This document shows, piece after piece, positions 13,501 to 28,500 of a DNA stretch of 64,000 bases (positions within the stretch are counted from its first letter, which is position 1; each line of letters begins with the position of its first letter). Both the position numbers and the translations under genes were made by a program. The notes under the pieces were generated by a model, which saw only the letters and a list, made by a program, of their open reading frames with translations, was not told the origin of the DNA and made no database searches. Source of the stretch: Eopsaltria australis (lineage: Eukaryota; Chordata; Aves; Passeriformes; Petroicidae); NCBI GenBank assembly GCA_034509425.1, contig JAVTVJ010001185.1:310001-374000 (forward strand), written 5' to 3'.

Positions 13501-16500
13501 TTTCAGAACACATACAGATGCATCCAGTTGTCTAAGATCAAATATTTCTGTACTTCTTTCAAAATTCTTTTTGTATATCATACAAATGTACAGATGTAAA
13601 CATACAATTACGCTGTAGAGTAACACAACAGAGTAATTTTCAACATCCCATTTGTATTTTTTGAGCTCCACTGAGTGCTGGGAATATTTCCACTACCCCA
13701 AATCTCTTCCTCAGGTAGAAACAGCCAATTCCCAAATCATCACTACGTACATCCCGTTCAGGTAGTATTTCCCTAGGTTCCTTTGACACTTTTCAACAAC
13801 TCAGCTTGCTTTCATTCCGGACTCGTTCAGTACTGCAGATGACCTGGTATCACAAACTTTACTCTGACCCCTTTACCCCCCCCAAATTATTTCACTGAAA
13901 CAGAACAATGTGATGGCTATATAGCTGAATAACTGAGGCACTCCACCAAGGAAAACTAATCACTTTTTCCAGAGCAATTCAGATCTGTCCAAGGACCTAC
14001 AAATCCACACACTACTCACAGTATTATAGTGAGGAGGAATTGTTTGGCCTGCCATTTGTTGTACCATGCAAAGCCTAAGGAGCAGTATTTAGCTGATGCA
14101 AAGGAAGCACATCCACGATGAAAGGATACAGTAAGTTTTCTCTGTCATACCCCACAATTACAGGCTTCACATTTAAAACCCCTTCCCCCTTCATGTAAGG
14201 GACTGCTTAATGCAGGATACAATGTGGATCTTGTGATTTTAAACTACTTGATCTAAAATTAGGTCACACACAACTCAAAGAAAGTGAAACACTCATGACT
14301 TTCACTAGAGTAGATGTTCTTCTGAAGATCTCAAATTAAGGTAATTAACATTAAAATTATAAAAGCCATTTAGAAAGTTCTTTTTTCTTCTGTGGAATGG
14401 CAAATAAAACCCTGTCTATGAAAAAAAATTCTTTACCAGAATCTGATAAATTGTTCTTCTTTGAAGGCATGTCCTTCTCCTGGTTATTTAAAATAAAATC
14501 TTCTTGAAAAACATGAAATAACTGCGTTTTCCGGCCATGCTAAGAAACCAAAAACACAAAAAAAGTGAACATTCTGGCATATACTTTTCAAGATTGCTCT
14601 CTAACAGTGGAACTTTTAACTTGGTAAGTTAAACACATCGACAAAAGACTCCTCACGAAAATGCACCTTCATTACTCACATTCTTTTCATTTACAGGTAC
14701 TGTTGCAAACAAATACAACTGTATGTCAAAAACAGCTTAAGTACCCCAATTTGCCTGATAGAGAGCTACAAGTATTGCCTTTATTATTAATACTTTTCAA
14801 AAAGCTAATTATGGCATAAAATGAGTACAGCAAAAGATCTTACAAGCTCTGTGATGGCATCCAGTTCAATGATACATCCTGGGCGAGCCGTAGATTGCTG
14901 ACTTATGATGTTAAAAACTTCACCGACATATTTCTGTTTGAAAAGAATCAGAGGGATGGTCTTCTTAACTCTTGTGCATTTCTGTGGCACAACCTGCTAG
15001 ACTGGTGCAACATCACTATGCAAATATTAACTAAAGCATTAAATATACACTAGTTGAGATTCAGTAAGAACACAGGTAACAGTCCCTGATTTATGAAGAG
15101 CACATTTGGTTTTGATGGCTGAAAGGTACAAGAGTATCTGGAAAGCCGCGCATGCAGCAATTTATTGTCCTTTCCCCAAAAGCTGCATTGCTGTCTCAAC
15201 TTTTCCTTAGGATGGCAATGCACCCACACAGTTATTATTCTTTGTAGTGCAAGCACTTCACAGATATTTCCCAATTAAACCCTGTCCTGCCTCAATATGC
15301 AGAGTTTGAGATTAAATGAAATACAGTATGGCTAAAAAAAAGCTTGACCTAATCTACAATCTTGACCCAATCTGTTTTTACAAGCAGAATCATCTTGTGA
15401 AATCCTCAGTAACCAGCTTAGTCAGTCACCAACAAGTCTGAGCCTAGTGCAATTGAATGAAGTTGTAACATGCAAAAACTTGAGATGGCTTTTCACTTAC
15501 AGAAATTTCTGGATTGGAGAGCTCACACAGAAGTTTCTTAGCATCTATTACAGCTTGATATAACCTTAAAAGCTGTCCGTCACTAGCCACAAAGCAGGCA
15601 CTTGGAGAATTACAGTATGCGCCTGAAAAGCAGGAAGATAGAAAGCGCTCAAATATTCAAACACTATACTGCCAGTTGTCAAAATAAAAAAAAAAAAAAA
15701 AGGAAGCAATTTCAAAGTTATGATGAAAAATGACACAACATGAAAAAAAAACTCCTCTTAACTTCTATTCACAAGCAGGAACCACAAAGTTTAAAGCTGT
15801 GCTTAGCAACCAAAGTATACGAAAGGAAATCAGAATTCCATTTGCAAACTAGAGCTAAATCTCCCTCACCTTTTAATCTTCAGCATGCTCTGAAGAATGC
15901 ACTAGAATCTAAGAACTTTACTGCATAAGCTCCTAAAATATCAAATACATAAAAGAAAACAGAAGAACACAGCAACTCTTCACATAGGAATAAAGAATTG
16001 CCACGTATCAGCAGCTTGAAAATTTGGGAAATAAAGGACCCATGCTTAAAATTTTTTTCCAGTACATTCAAGTGTATCTGTATTGTCTATTTAAGAGCAT
16101 AATGAGGTTATATTAATTTTATGCTAGAACACTTGAGGAATCTGAAAATGAAACTCACCAAGGCAATAGCTGGGTATAAGTGTGGGCAGCCACGCAACAT
16201 TAGAAAAAGCTGAAACATGAAGAGAATTGATCCGAGCAAGTTCAGAAACTCCACCAGAAAAGGACAAAGGCCCAACAGGATCTACTCTCCAAAGAATAAG
16301 TTCACTGTAAACAGCGTTGGGATCCTGGGATGTCACATTTGCATTGCCTCTACTCTGAGGTCTTACTGGTGACTCCTGAGACTTCAAAGAATCATTTGCC
16401 TGTATTGCTTTCTCAACATCTGGTGAAATTAGAGCATTGTGATGTGAGGTTGTAAGCAGCAGTGGTAACACTGAGTGGCAAGCCAAGTCATTAAGATGAA

Positions 16501-19500
16501 AACGGTGACCACAGTATCGAGATTTGTGTGAAATACTGAGTACAGTTGAAAAAGCAGATTCTTCAGCAAAACTCACTAGCCACTGGTTCAGTGACCCATC
16601 TGCATGTTTGGAAATCATCATAACATTAGGTGTGAAGATACTTAATTTTAAGCTGTTGGTTGATTTACTGTGTCCAGAAGAGATAAGCATAGATGAAGAT
16701 CGTGTAAGGCCAGAAGGCTTTTGTTTGCCTTGTTGGATAGCTAAGTCAACATTTTTGGTACAAGCATACATCACTATACTTCTGCAAAGAGAGCTTGCAT
16801 CACCCGTTGGAAATGCAACAGGAATTCTTGAGACAAATGACACCTGCAATTTTAAGAAAGAAAGAAAGAGTAACTATGAGAGTTCCCATCAGACTTCTCA
16901 CTGAACAGCAATGTAAAATGCAGGAGGAATAAAGTACCTGCACCTGGCGAAACATGCCAGGCTGGTATTCATCTAGCCAGTCCACATGCCACACCAGCAG
17001 GGAGCCATCCATAGGATGTATACTGAAGAGCATGTCAGCATTTTTACTCCATTCAGAAAGCAGAACTTCAATTTCATGATCAAAAATAGCAGAGGATAAA
17101 GGAACAAGGTTTGAATATGAAGCAGCTTTCTCATCACCCAGTTCCTTCTTCTCTTGGTTTCCTTTTTGTTCATCTCCATTTTCATCAGCTTCTAGAATAC
17201 ACAGAGATATACATATACACATATATATATATATATACACATACATACACATATTATACACACATATATACACACACACATATATATATTCAAAACCAGA
17301 AGTATAACAAGCAGTGTTACTCATGCATTGGAGCTAATTTCAGGCCTTTTATAAGCTACTCATATGAGGACTAATTATAACCATAAATACTCTAATGGAG
17401 CTCAGAGTCTAACAAACCAAAATAGTTTCCATTGCACCTTAACTTGAAATATTTTTCTTTTCCCCTATTTTATACAAATTTTGCATGCATAGACAGAACA
17501 ATGACAATAATCTCCAGGATGTATATATTCAAATTAATTGACTGTCATTCTATGTTATAGAATAGAGCTATTTAAATTAGCTGTACGTTAAGATCTAAAA
17601 AGAGAAAGTTAATTCTAAAGTTGCTCCTGCATCCTTAATATTAAAGTAACACTTTCATGGAAAGGCCCCCAGTCAAGCCTAATTAAATAATACAGTTTTC
17701 AGCATATATAACTCAAAATTTCTGGAACAACTATGAAAAGAGAAATCAGAATTTCTAGATACATTTTTTTAAAGTCACTTAGATACTTTCAATGTAAGGC
17801 AAGAAATGCATTGAAATGCTACTGTAATGTGTCTGTATCTTTATATGTCAAGTTGCCCATCTCTTACTTCCACTGGGGGAACATTACAAATTACTTTATA
17901 AACTAAAAGCCATTTCTCTATATGACATATGGCTATATGTCTTTTACCTTCTTCTGATCTGCCATCCATTTGATTAGAATCCTCAGTATTAGTCTCGGGA
18001 GAATGATGCTCAAAACTCCTTTTAAGTTGTTGCAAAAACACTTCCATAGATAAGGTAAAATGAAGCTCTTTGTTGTTCAGCCAGTGTACAACAAAAGGTC
18101 CACTTTTTTCTTCGTTTTCACCAAGACTTAGAGATGTGATAGAAGGGAGTAGAGGAATATCTAGCAGAAAAAAGATATTGATTGACATTTTTGAGAACTA
18201 AATAAATTTGGTCAAAAATAATTTTAGAGAAATGGTTTTTAAGCAGAAACCCCACAATGAAAAAAATAAATCTAAGTGTATTGCCACTTGTCATTCCTTT
18301 CAAGAACATCATCTGCTTTGAGACTTGTTCCACACAGAGGTTCTTTGATATGCTCCCATTAGGAAAACAGTAGAGTCCTGCAGTGTTCTATCTCCTTGAT
18401 GTAACACTGTCCATACAGGTTAATTTTTTTTTTTTTGCTACTACAGCCCAGTACGAACCAAATAATTCAAGCAAAATTTCCCAATATTTAGTCCACAATG
18501 GATGCTGCAGAAGATACACAGTGTAACCAGCAACCACCTGCTTGCACTAGCAAAAATTAGTGCAGAGACCAGACAATGCCCTCTGTAACACCATCACAAA
18601 ACCCCAGGCGTTCTGGTTCTGTGACATTCTGTTAATTCACATTGCTATTTGATGATATTTGGTGTCCCATGTTGCTGTGAAAAATAAAGCAGTAATCACC
18701 AAATATGTGACAGAAGCAATGATCAGACTGCTGCAGAGTAACCTGATCTAAATTAAGGAAGGCTAAGAAGCATTTACTGCAATTTCCTCAAATGTGTGAT
18801 ACAAACATGTTAAAATCTCAAACTGTATGTAATTCCCACCTAGAAGTCTCCATGTATAGTCTCATCTTTTTCTGCTCCACGTTCTAGGAGACAAATTACT
18901 TTTCGCTCAAAATCTTTTGTTTTTACCAAAATCAGCAATGGGTTTGAATTACTAATCCTCCAATCTAGCCAAAGAAAACTGTAACTAGAGCTCACAGACA
19001 AAAGAAACGAGCATCACAAAATCTAGTAATTTTGTTGTGGGGAGGGGATACAGCAGGGGAAGAGGGCAAAAGTAGCACAGCCCATTTAAGAAATACAGTC
19101 TATCTTTCTACACAGGCCAATGCCAGTTTCAAAAGTATCATTATACATCATTATACAAGTAACAGAACCTGGAGGAAAAAATTTTGTTGATGCCCTTCGA
19201 AAGATGAAACTACAGTAAATGTCAATAAGGAGAACTAGGAAGATTGCTTTTAAGATTAGATTATAAATCTGTGTGCTTTTTGAGTATTTATCAAAGTGAG
19301 TAAAGAAACTACTTTTTGCCCAATTTCCATCTAAAACTACCAGCTTCAAAATTATGTTCAGCTCTGGGCATTGTTCTTAGTGAATTTCTATTTGCTTCAT
19401 AAATCACAATCGCTCTTTTCAGGAAACTTCTGAAGTCTTTGAATCAGTAACTTTTTCTGAAATTGCCTAGAGACAATTTTGTCCTAGCAACCACTTCCTA

Positions 19501-22500
19501 TTCCTTTCACTGAATTCCACCCAGGTTGAACACCAGAAGTAAAATTATAGTATAAAAGTAGGTCTCAAGGATTTTTATTTCATATTGTATTTATTCTTAT
19601 ATAAATATATACGACAGCATTATTCTTCAAAATGTGAAGTGAATGAGAGATAAAGCTGTTTTGGCTTTAGTTTTCATCAAGTACTTTAAAATGTTGTAGG
19701 AAGGGCAAATTTTTAAGTAAGAGATCACAAACCAATTTGCTTTAAAGTTGAATGAAAGGAAATACAATTAGGTTTTAGGATTAAATTAATTACAAAAGGG
19801 CAAACGAAAAGGCCTACTTAGGGAATTTGGTTAGACTGAGCTACTTAAAGACTTGACTGTGAGGGAGAACATGTATTTCTTCAAATTAAGATTTAAAATG
19901 TGAAAGTCGCTTCAGAGGCTGGATATTAAAGAATCACCTATTTATCCTCCAATCTACTGAGTTAAAAGACCAAGCGATGCAAAAGACATTATTAAAACAG
20001 GAACTGATTAATACAGGTAACACAAAAAGAATACAAGATTAGGAGGGCCAAAGACAAGTTTTAAGTACCTAATACATGTAATATTTTTCAAGATTATTTT
20101 TATCCTCATTCTGTGAGTTTGTTGATTGGCATACTTATACTGCAAAGTCTATCAAAAGAAAAATTAAAGTTTGCATAGCTATGATGGTTTTGGCTGGGGT
20201 TGAGTTAACTTTCTTCACAGTGTCTGGTACTGGGCTGTGTTTTGGATTTGTGCTGAACACAGGGCTGATAATACAGAGATGTTTTTGTTACTGCTGAGCA
20301 GGGCTTACACAGAGCCAAGGCCTTTGCTGCTCTTTGTATGTCCACATTGGTGAGGAACTTAGGGCTCCATGGGAGGTTGGGAGAAGACACAGCCAGGACA
20401 GGTGGGCCAACTGACCAAAGGAATATTCCAGATCATGTGACATCATGGTCAGTATATAAAGTGAGGGGAAGAAGAGGGGAAAGTTTGAAGTGATACTGTT
20501 TTTCTTCCCAAGTCACCATTAGGTCCAATGGGGCCCTGCTCTTCTGAAGGTGCCTGAAGATCTCCCTGCCCATAGGAAGCACTGAAGTAATTCCTTGTGT
20601 CTCTTTAGTTGCATGCACAGCTTTTGTTTTCCCTATTAAATTCCCTTTTGTTTTCCCTATTAAATTTTGTTTTTCCTATTAAAGCGGTTTCATCTCAACC
20701 CATGAGTTTTCTAGCTTTTACCCTTCTGATTCTCTCCCCAGTCCTGCAGGGAGTGAGCAAGTGACTGCCCGGGATTTGGCTGATAGTCACATTAAATCAT
20801 GACATTAGCTATTCTGTATAAAAAATAAGAAATGCATTAAGAGCAGGTGAAAAAAAAAAAAGCAGCCAAAGATTATGTGCTACCTACATGAAAAGATTAG
20901 CTAGCTTACTGTGCAATCTGAAGAAGAAAAAATACAGACGAGATACACAAATCTCCAAGAAGTTTTCAAGAAACATTCCTGAGCGACACTCGGTAGTAAC
21001 AGGCAACGACTGGAGACTTTTACTGTAGAAATAGGATAGCACTGATGGTACAGCACAAACCTGCAAGAAGCTGGATGGGATTCTAGTCCTGTCTGTTAAA
21101 ATATGAACGAATGAACCACTACTCAAAATGCTGAAGACTAATTGAGGAGAAAATGTTAACAGCTTTGCTTAGCACAGCATTGTTAATGGAAACCACTTGT
21201 TCCTTACAAACATATCAGACTGTACAGTTACAAATATGAACTAAACATAAAGGCTCTTAGCTGAAAACTAACCTTTCAAACAAGGTTCAGTAGGAACAGA
21301 AAAACTATACTATAAAACAGAGCTTAACTAGTTTAAGAACAGAATTACATAGTATGTTTGTTCATTAGGTCTAGACACAAAAAACCACATCAGAACCTTC
21401 ATGAAACGTCATTCAATATTGCATTCTTATTCAGTTTTTCAGTGAGCAGACACATGCTCCATTTTCAGCATACACAAAGATAATAAAGATAGACTCATCA
21501 ACATCTATAGGGGAGTCTCCTCGATGCCTATCAATATCAAAGTTTATGGAATGCAGGGTGAAGGCATGTTTTGTTTGGTTCGGAGACAGCAGTACAGTAA
21601 TGCTGGTTATTTCAACACTTAAGTGTCAGGTGCTCACTTTAAGATGCTTAGAAATTTTTTATTTTATCAGTGTGTTATCACACACAATACACAGAAAACT
21701 TTAACTCTGGTTACAAATACTTAGCTTTCTCCATCTCAGACACTATCAATCTCACTTAAAAGATGAACAAAATAAAAAACAGGATAACTGCAGAGGAAGT
21801 TTATTCAAATAATTTCATTACTGTAGAAAGTCCTTTCATGTAAAAATGAAACCAACATACCAGCAATTTTGCATGATTATATAAATACTGTACAAATACA
21901 TCTGCTAAATTTCCAGAGAGAACTTATACCTAACAGCAACTGGAGTTCACTTTATAGCAAGGATTACATTTCTTACCTGTGGCTGGATTGATACTGGCAG
22001 CAATGTGGAAGTGGCAAAGGGCATTTGCATGAGGAGCAATGTTCCTGTGAGCTTCATGAGGATCTTGCTGATGCAGAGCATATCCAGTATGTGCTACAAC
22101 AGCACCTGACCTCCTCCTTCCTCGTCGGAAGTGCCTCAAGTTTAACTGAATGAAGAAAAAGGTATCATTTTAAATCCTTTCAAAAAGAAAAAGCAGATTT
22201 CATCTGTAAGTTGTTTTCAAGGCACTAACAAATGATATTTTTCACCTTAAAAGCTAATTTAAAGAATCACTGGAGTTTCTTGCAAAATTGTTTGTGTTGA
22301 GTCTGCAGTAGAGAGTGCCTCTTGATTTATTCATGAAGGCCCATAAAATACCTTCACATACTTCAGTGTGCAGACAATGTTCATAGTTTTTATACTTATA
22401 CAGAAAATACTCTTGTGTTTCATAAACATACACAATGCTTTTCAGGATTCTGAACAAAGCAGCAATACTGAGTAATCTCGTTTCAGACTGAAAAACTGGA

Positions 22501-25500
22501 TCTGTGCTTTGGATCTAATTAGATCAGCACTTCAACACCCCTCAAAAGGGCCCAGTAAGTTTTAAGGTCTTCCTCTTTTATACAAATACATGCTTCCAAG
22601 GGAAAGAATAATACTCAATTTTTAAGACTGACTTACACAGTGCAAGCCTTTTGTGCTGTAGGCATCTATAGAAGCACCCAAAGGTACACAGAGGCATACA
22701 CTTTGTATTGAAAAGACAGCGTTACACTCTTGGCATTCCTTTCCACTTGCTGTGCTTCACATCTTTACACAACATGCTCATGTCAACAGTCTTCTCTCAA
22801 TTCTCACATAATTGCTCTGATTTCTAATGCTGCCTCTAATCTTCCACAGGAACACAGACCTTTCTCCATCGTCCTTTTTTCTCTTCTCTTTGACTATTTT
22901 GGTTGCTCTCTTTAGCCTTTCAGCCTGTCATATTTTTCAGATATGCTGTATGTGCTAAGAAAGGACTATGAGCATGCTAAATACATCTCTTCATTAAGAT
23001 AAAAACAGCGTCCACATGGGTTCTACATACCTTTGAAGCAGACCACAAATGCTACACTTTCTTCCTGATTCCCACCGGTTAGAAAACACTGTCTGGTAAA
23101 AATCACTTGCCTTAACGCTTAAAAGCAGTCTGATCTGAGGACTACAGCAGAAAGGCATTTTTCTTCCCCCATATTACTGTTTTTCCAGTTGTCAAAGTCA
23201 GAGAGAGCATCCCACAACTTCAGAGGTAACACGCAGGCCTCTCTACCACATGTTTTAAAGCAGCATCACCCTGGGTTTCACATAACCTATATATAATGGG
23301 TGCTCCACACTGTTCCCAGCCCTTTGAACTAAATACTGCAAAGCATTCTTCTTCAGTCACCAGACCAAAATAGGCAGCTGTGACTCCAGAACAGTGTGTC
23401 TTCAATGTGAGAAGCTCAGCAGAAGAGCTGTCAGCTCAGCCCGCCCAAGGAAGATTTCAAGGAAATTCACCCTTTCAAAACATTTTATGCACATCTCTGG
23501 TACAAAGGATTTCAGCTTGTGATACATGTCTGAGTTACAAATTACAAACCTGTCCAAAATCACAGGTTTGTACATGAGTTTATTCTCACTGTTCAATTTC
23601 AATTCTTACCTCTAATGCACTCTGCACTTTTTCTTTACTTGAAATATTTCTCTTGAAGTTATTTGTGAAGTTCGCTGCTTCACTCCAATTGCTGTATCCT
23701 CCCCCGTACAACAGACTGTCATTGGGTAACAAAGTCTCTGCCCAGAGACGACAAACATTATCCTTACAGCAAGTCAGGAGTACATTGCAGACAGCACCAC
23801 TAATGAAAGAAAATTTATGGAGTGAAGAAGCTGCTAACTATTACACAGCATCAAAATAAACCGACAGTTCCAAAAAGTTTTCCACTACCAGTTTTTGGAA
23901 TTGCATCAACTTATAGCTACAGTGAAAGAAAAACTCATCAATACATTGTTAGGAAAATAAATGATGCAGGAAAGTCTTTCCCCTCTGTTCAAGAATCTTG
24001 ACTATAAATTACCTCTAACATCAGAACAATGCAACAGCAAATTGTGGATTTCAATTTAAAGAAAAATTCATAACTAGAATAGCAATATTTATGTTTTTAT
24101 CTTTTAAAGTCATTCACATAAAAAGCTAATAATATTCTGGATAACTGATCTTAATTCCAGATCTTACTCATATCTACCACTTACACAGTCATATATCCAA
24201 AAGAGAAACTCAGGTAATACTAAGGATACAACAAAACAATTTAAACTATGAATTTTTCTTAATTACTATTTTTCCAAGTGTAACTTGTGTTAAATATATA
24301 TCATAAAATCTAATTACCCTAAACTAGATACTGGAAAAAATTACACAGATCATCAGGTTTCCAGGTCATTGAAGTTCACAATTTAACTCTAACTAAGGCT
24401 CAAAAGCTATGACCAGACTGTCCAGCAGCAAACTCCCTTAGGAATCACGGAGCACGTGGATTTTCAAAAGTGACCTATACAGTAAGAACTATAGCAGTGG
24501 ATTTATGACGAGTCTTAAAGACTGGTATAAAGAACAACATGAACTTGCTCCATACAAAGGTCTGCAAATTTGGTTACTATTTGAAATAACATGGCAAAAA
24601 GATGGTTGCAGGCCACAAAACTGCTAATGCTACTTTAAGTTTGAAAGTACTAGTGAAAACTAAGGACAGGTAATTTTGGAATCATCTGAACACAACCCTA
24701 AAACCTCAAACTCCAGATATCAGTTCCAAATGATTACTTGAGCTCAATTTCCAGATGCTATTTCTGACAGAGGTCTAGCTTTGTATTAGATAGGGAAACA
24801 AATGAAAAGACATGAAAATATTTTAATGTTTGTGAAAGAGGACTTCAACTCACAGGACTTCCGCCCTGATTCCATCAGGAGAGAACAAGTTGGGATCAAA
24901 AGCATGAATGGTCACTTAGTGCAATCAAAGAAATGCAAAGAGACATGATTTTCCAAGAGCTGATTTCATATTTAGTTCAATGCCTAAGTCCTTCTGTGAG
25001 ACTTCTATCTTTCCAGTTCTTTCCCAGGTAAAAGGATACTTACCATCCTCTCGAGAGCAGAAACAGTATAAAAGGTGTGCACACTCAATAACTGAAGTAA
25101 ACCATACAAAAACTGTTAACTGTAGAGAGAGGCAGACTGTATAGTCTGGAGCTTTTCTGGGCAATTTATGAACCTCAAGTTATTAGAACTACTGACCGTG
25201 GCATGAATTTACTGGTCTTTCTCCATGAAAATGCATTTACTGATCGAGGATGAGCCAAATAAACAAATGAAAAATCAAGTTCTTTTGCTTGGTTTTCTGG
25301 ACTGGCACCAGGTGGTGTTACAGCTGACCGCCAGCTCTCTGTGTTGTACCATACTTTCACAAGACAGTCATCCTGTGAAAAGACAAAAAAGGACAGGAAA
25401 TAAGACTACCTTGCATAAGAGTATGATGCACTTCAAGGACTTTTGGGTACATCTCTTGAGGTTTCATTTTTCTTTAAAGTAAAACACTTTTCTGATCAGA

Positions 25501-28500
25501 GAGAAACAGTTCAGTAAATACAACTTCAAAACCTGATCTTAAAAAACCACAACAGCAGAGCTTCCATTTAACTCTTGGGATTACTAACTTGGATTTCACA
25601 TTGGTCCATCTGATTATCTGGCACTTTTCAATCACAAAAACACAACTTGTACCAGCCTGAGATGTATTCACATGTTAATACAACCAATTCTAACTTGTCA
25701 GAAAACCACACAACCCCCTGCACAAATTTACCTGTTAAGGAAATGAACGAAGGTCATAGATGACATCTCAAAAACCAAGCTTAGTACTGCTCAGCTTGCT
25801 TTTTACAGATACACATATAAATTGATTATGCCTTCAAGGACTAAGTAAATTAATCTGCACCTAGATTCACAAGTTGTTGATCAACTATTAAATGTGAATG
25901 GCACTAAAATACTGAAATAAGCTGGGTATGCATAATATGACTCTACTGGATGAAAGAGGGGTTGATTTCACTGACCAACATTGTCCCTCACAAAAAGTTA
26001 AGTAAAGGAATAAGACATAGAAACAGATGTGCTTTAAAGATTCTCCAAGCAGGCACCTAAATAAGGCATTTATGGCAAAATATATGTTATTAATTTTCCT
26101 ACTTAGTAATTTTCTTACTTATTCAGTAATTTGGTTTGAAGGAATATATGAAGTAAGAGAACAGGATGTAAGGCATTAGAGACAATAACTCTGCAAGAAT
26201 ATTACCCTTATACAAGCTATTTGCAGAGTAATTCATTTTTCGACAATTCCATCAAATTGTAACATTAGAAATCATTAAACTTGACTTGTAAAATAAACGT
26301 TAACTCCTACCCATCAAAAAAAGGTGAAATACATATAGTATGTATTGCCAACAAGAAAAAAACATTTGCTTTTTCAATAAAGCACATACTCAAAGAATTT
26401 TATTAGTTATTTGAAACATGGCTGGAATGGCTCTTCTTTCTGTGATGGCTAAATGCATCACAGAACATACAGCAAGCAATACAACATTCAAATAAGCACA
26501 AAAAGAATGGAGCATGAGAACTTACTGCTTTGTTATTATATAGATAATAATCTATCATGAAGAAAGCCTAGTATTTATATGTTGGAAGCTCATTAACTGG
26601 AGTATAGTTTCCCTAGAAAAGGAAATCTAGGCAATTTTACAAAGTCGTTACATCTTTATCACTTCTTTAAAGACATGAAAAGTTTTAAAAGTTAGTCTTC
26701 CAGTCAAGCATGTGACCTGAAATGGCAAGCTTAAAAGGAAAAAACAAACACATACAACTAATCAAGATCTGCATCACTCATCTGTTTCTGATGCACATAA
26801 CTGAATCATCAAAATATACATGACAACTACCTTTCAAAAACAAGATTTATTTGCAGACTGAATCACCTTCAACTCTTTGTTTTACAAGCATATATTAGGG
26901 GACATTATGACTCAAACAGCAAAGTTCCACATTTTTACTAAATCAAACACTGTTCTGATCACTTTTTATGTGTACACACTGATTTTTTACTCATGCTTCC
27001 AAGACAGACTAGAGCAAATTGCAAAACTGTCTTTTATTCTTCAGTCTGAAACACATGCTGTCAGGTTACTACTGCTCAGGATTCTGTGACACTTAAACCA
27101 GGTTTTCACTGATGTCAGCAACTGCATTGTCCTAATTAACCTTACATACTAGCATTTTGCTTCGTGTCTAGTTACTCCACAGCCTTTCCCTAGGTTCTTT
27201 AGCTGGTAGTAGACACTTGATGCAGAAAACAAGTACTTCTTTCACTCATATTACTTAACAAGTAATATAAATTCTCGTACGAGTTTGTAACATTTATTTA
27301 CTGGATCCTCTATATGATCTTGATTTTTTTTCTGCTTTGACTTGTAAGGACATTATTCTCTTACAAACTCTGAAAAATGTGGTTTGGAGTACAAATAAAA
27401 GATTAGTTTGTTTCAGGAAAAGAAAAGACAGATATTTTGCTTTAATTTTTTTGCTTATTTTGCTAAGGGGTTTTGCTTTTGCTGATAAACTGCTCAATTT
27501 TGAGCACACAGAACTAATTAGTGAGATTGGCCACAAACACTGTCATGAACCATGTGCCAACACACCTATGAAGGGCAATGTGAATTCTCTTCTATGGACA
27601 CAAAAAGGCATGCAGATACGTTTAGACAAAATGATATGAAAAAGCCATTTTTAATTTTTTTTAAATATTTTGATTATATTTCCTCTCTAGTAGGATATCT
27701 AGCAGTGATCTCGTCCACAGATTTCCTCCGTTCTCCAAAACTCTTCTTTTTCTAATCTCTTACAATTTGGTAAGAGAACAGTAAGCAGTGAATATTTGTT
27801 GTGTTACCTTCTGCCTGGAGCTAGCTTTCTCTCAAATTCGTGTTTACCAAAACATAAAGACCCACAGACTGACTACACAAAAGTTATGAAAAAAGGGGTT
27901 TTTCCATTAAGCAGCCTTTTTTAAAACGTGGTTTTGTTGGTTTGCTTTAATAGTTTATCTGTATTAGCAAAAAGCTTTAAGGAAAAAAATGCTTACCTTT
28001 CCAGCAGTAGCAAAGAACTCCCCATCTGGTGAGAATTTCATTAAACAAACCTGAGAAGCAGTTCTATGGAATAAAGACAATTAAAAAGAGAAAACATATT
28101 TTAACAACTATTATGGAATTCTAAATATTTTTTTTCTTGAACACATAAAAGCTTTTAATTCTTAAATAGAAAGGTGTGTTATGTTGTGTGAAACAGTTAG
28201 GTTTTAAAAAAGTCCGAAAGGACTAAGAGGTAAACTCATGTACAACACATGGCTCTAGTGATCCAGAAAACTAAAACCTTGTAGCTGAGTATCCAACATT
28301 CAAAAATATCATAGCAGAAAAGCAGCTGCTAACAGATTAAACTGCTCTACTTCCACTTCACGATTACATGGATCTCAAACTGGTCTCTGTTGTACCATAT
28401 TATCTTCCAGCTTCTCTGAAAGACAGCTTCAGTTCTCGTACTTCCTACAATTACAACTCAAGAAAACATGAATGTTCACACTGACATAAGATGCTAAACC

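Larger units (their letters stand above)
18161..21976 (-). other. DMXL1 intron 9
   Basis: 3.8-kb intron. Carries a full-looking solo LTR (about 20182-20805), a 14-T tract (about 18423-18436) and no coding sequence. Confidence 0.85.

Noticed and set aside
16800..17324. 174-codon minus-strand frame starting in the microsatellite
   Set aside because: Its N-terminal part is Tyr/Ile/Cys/Val translation of TA/CA repeat and intron; only the exon 11 segment is real.
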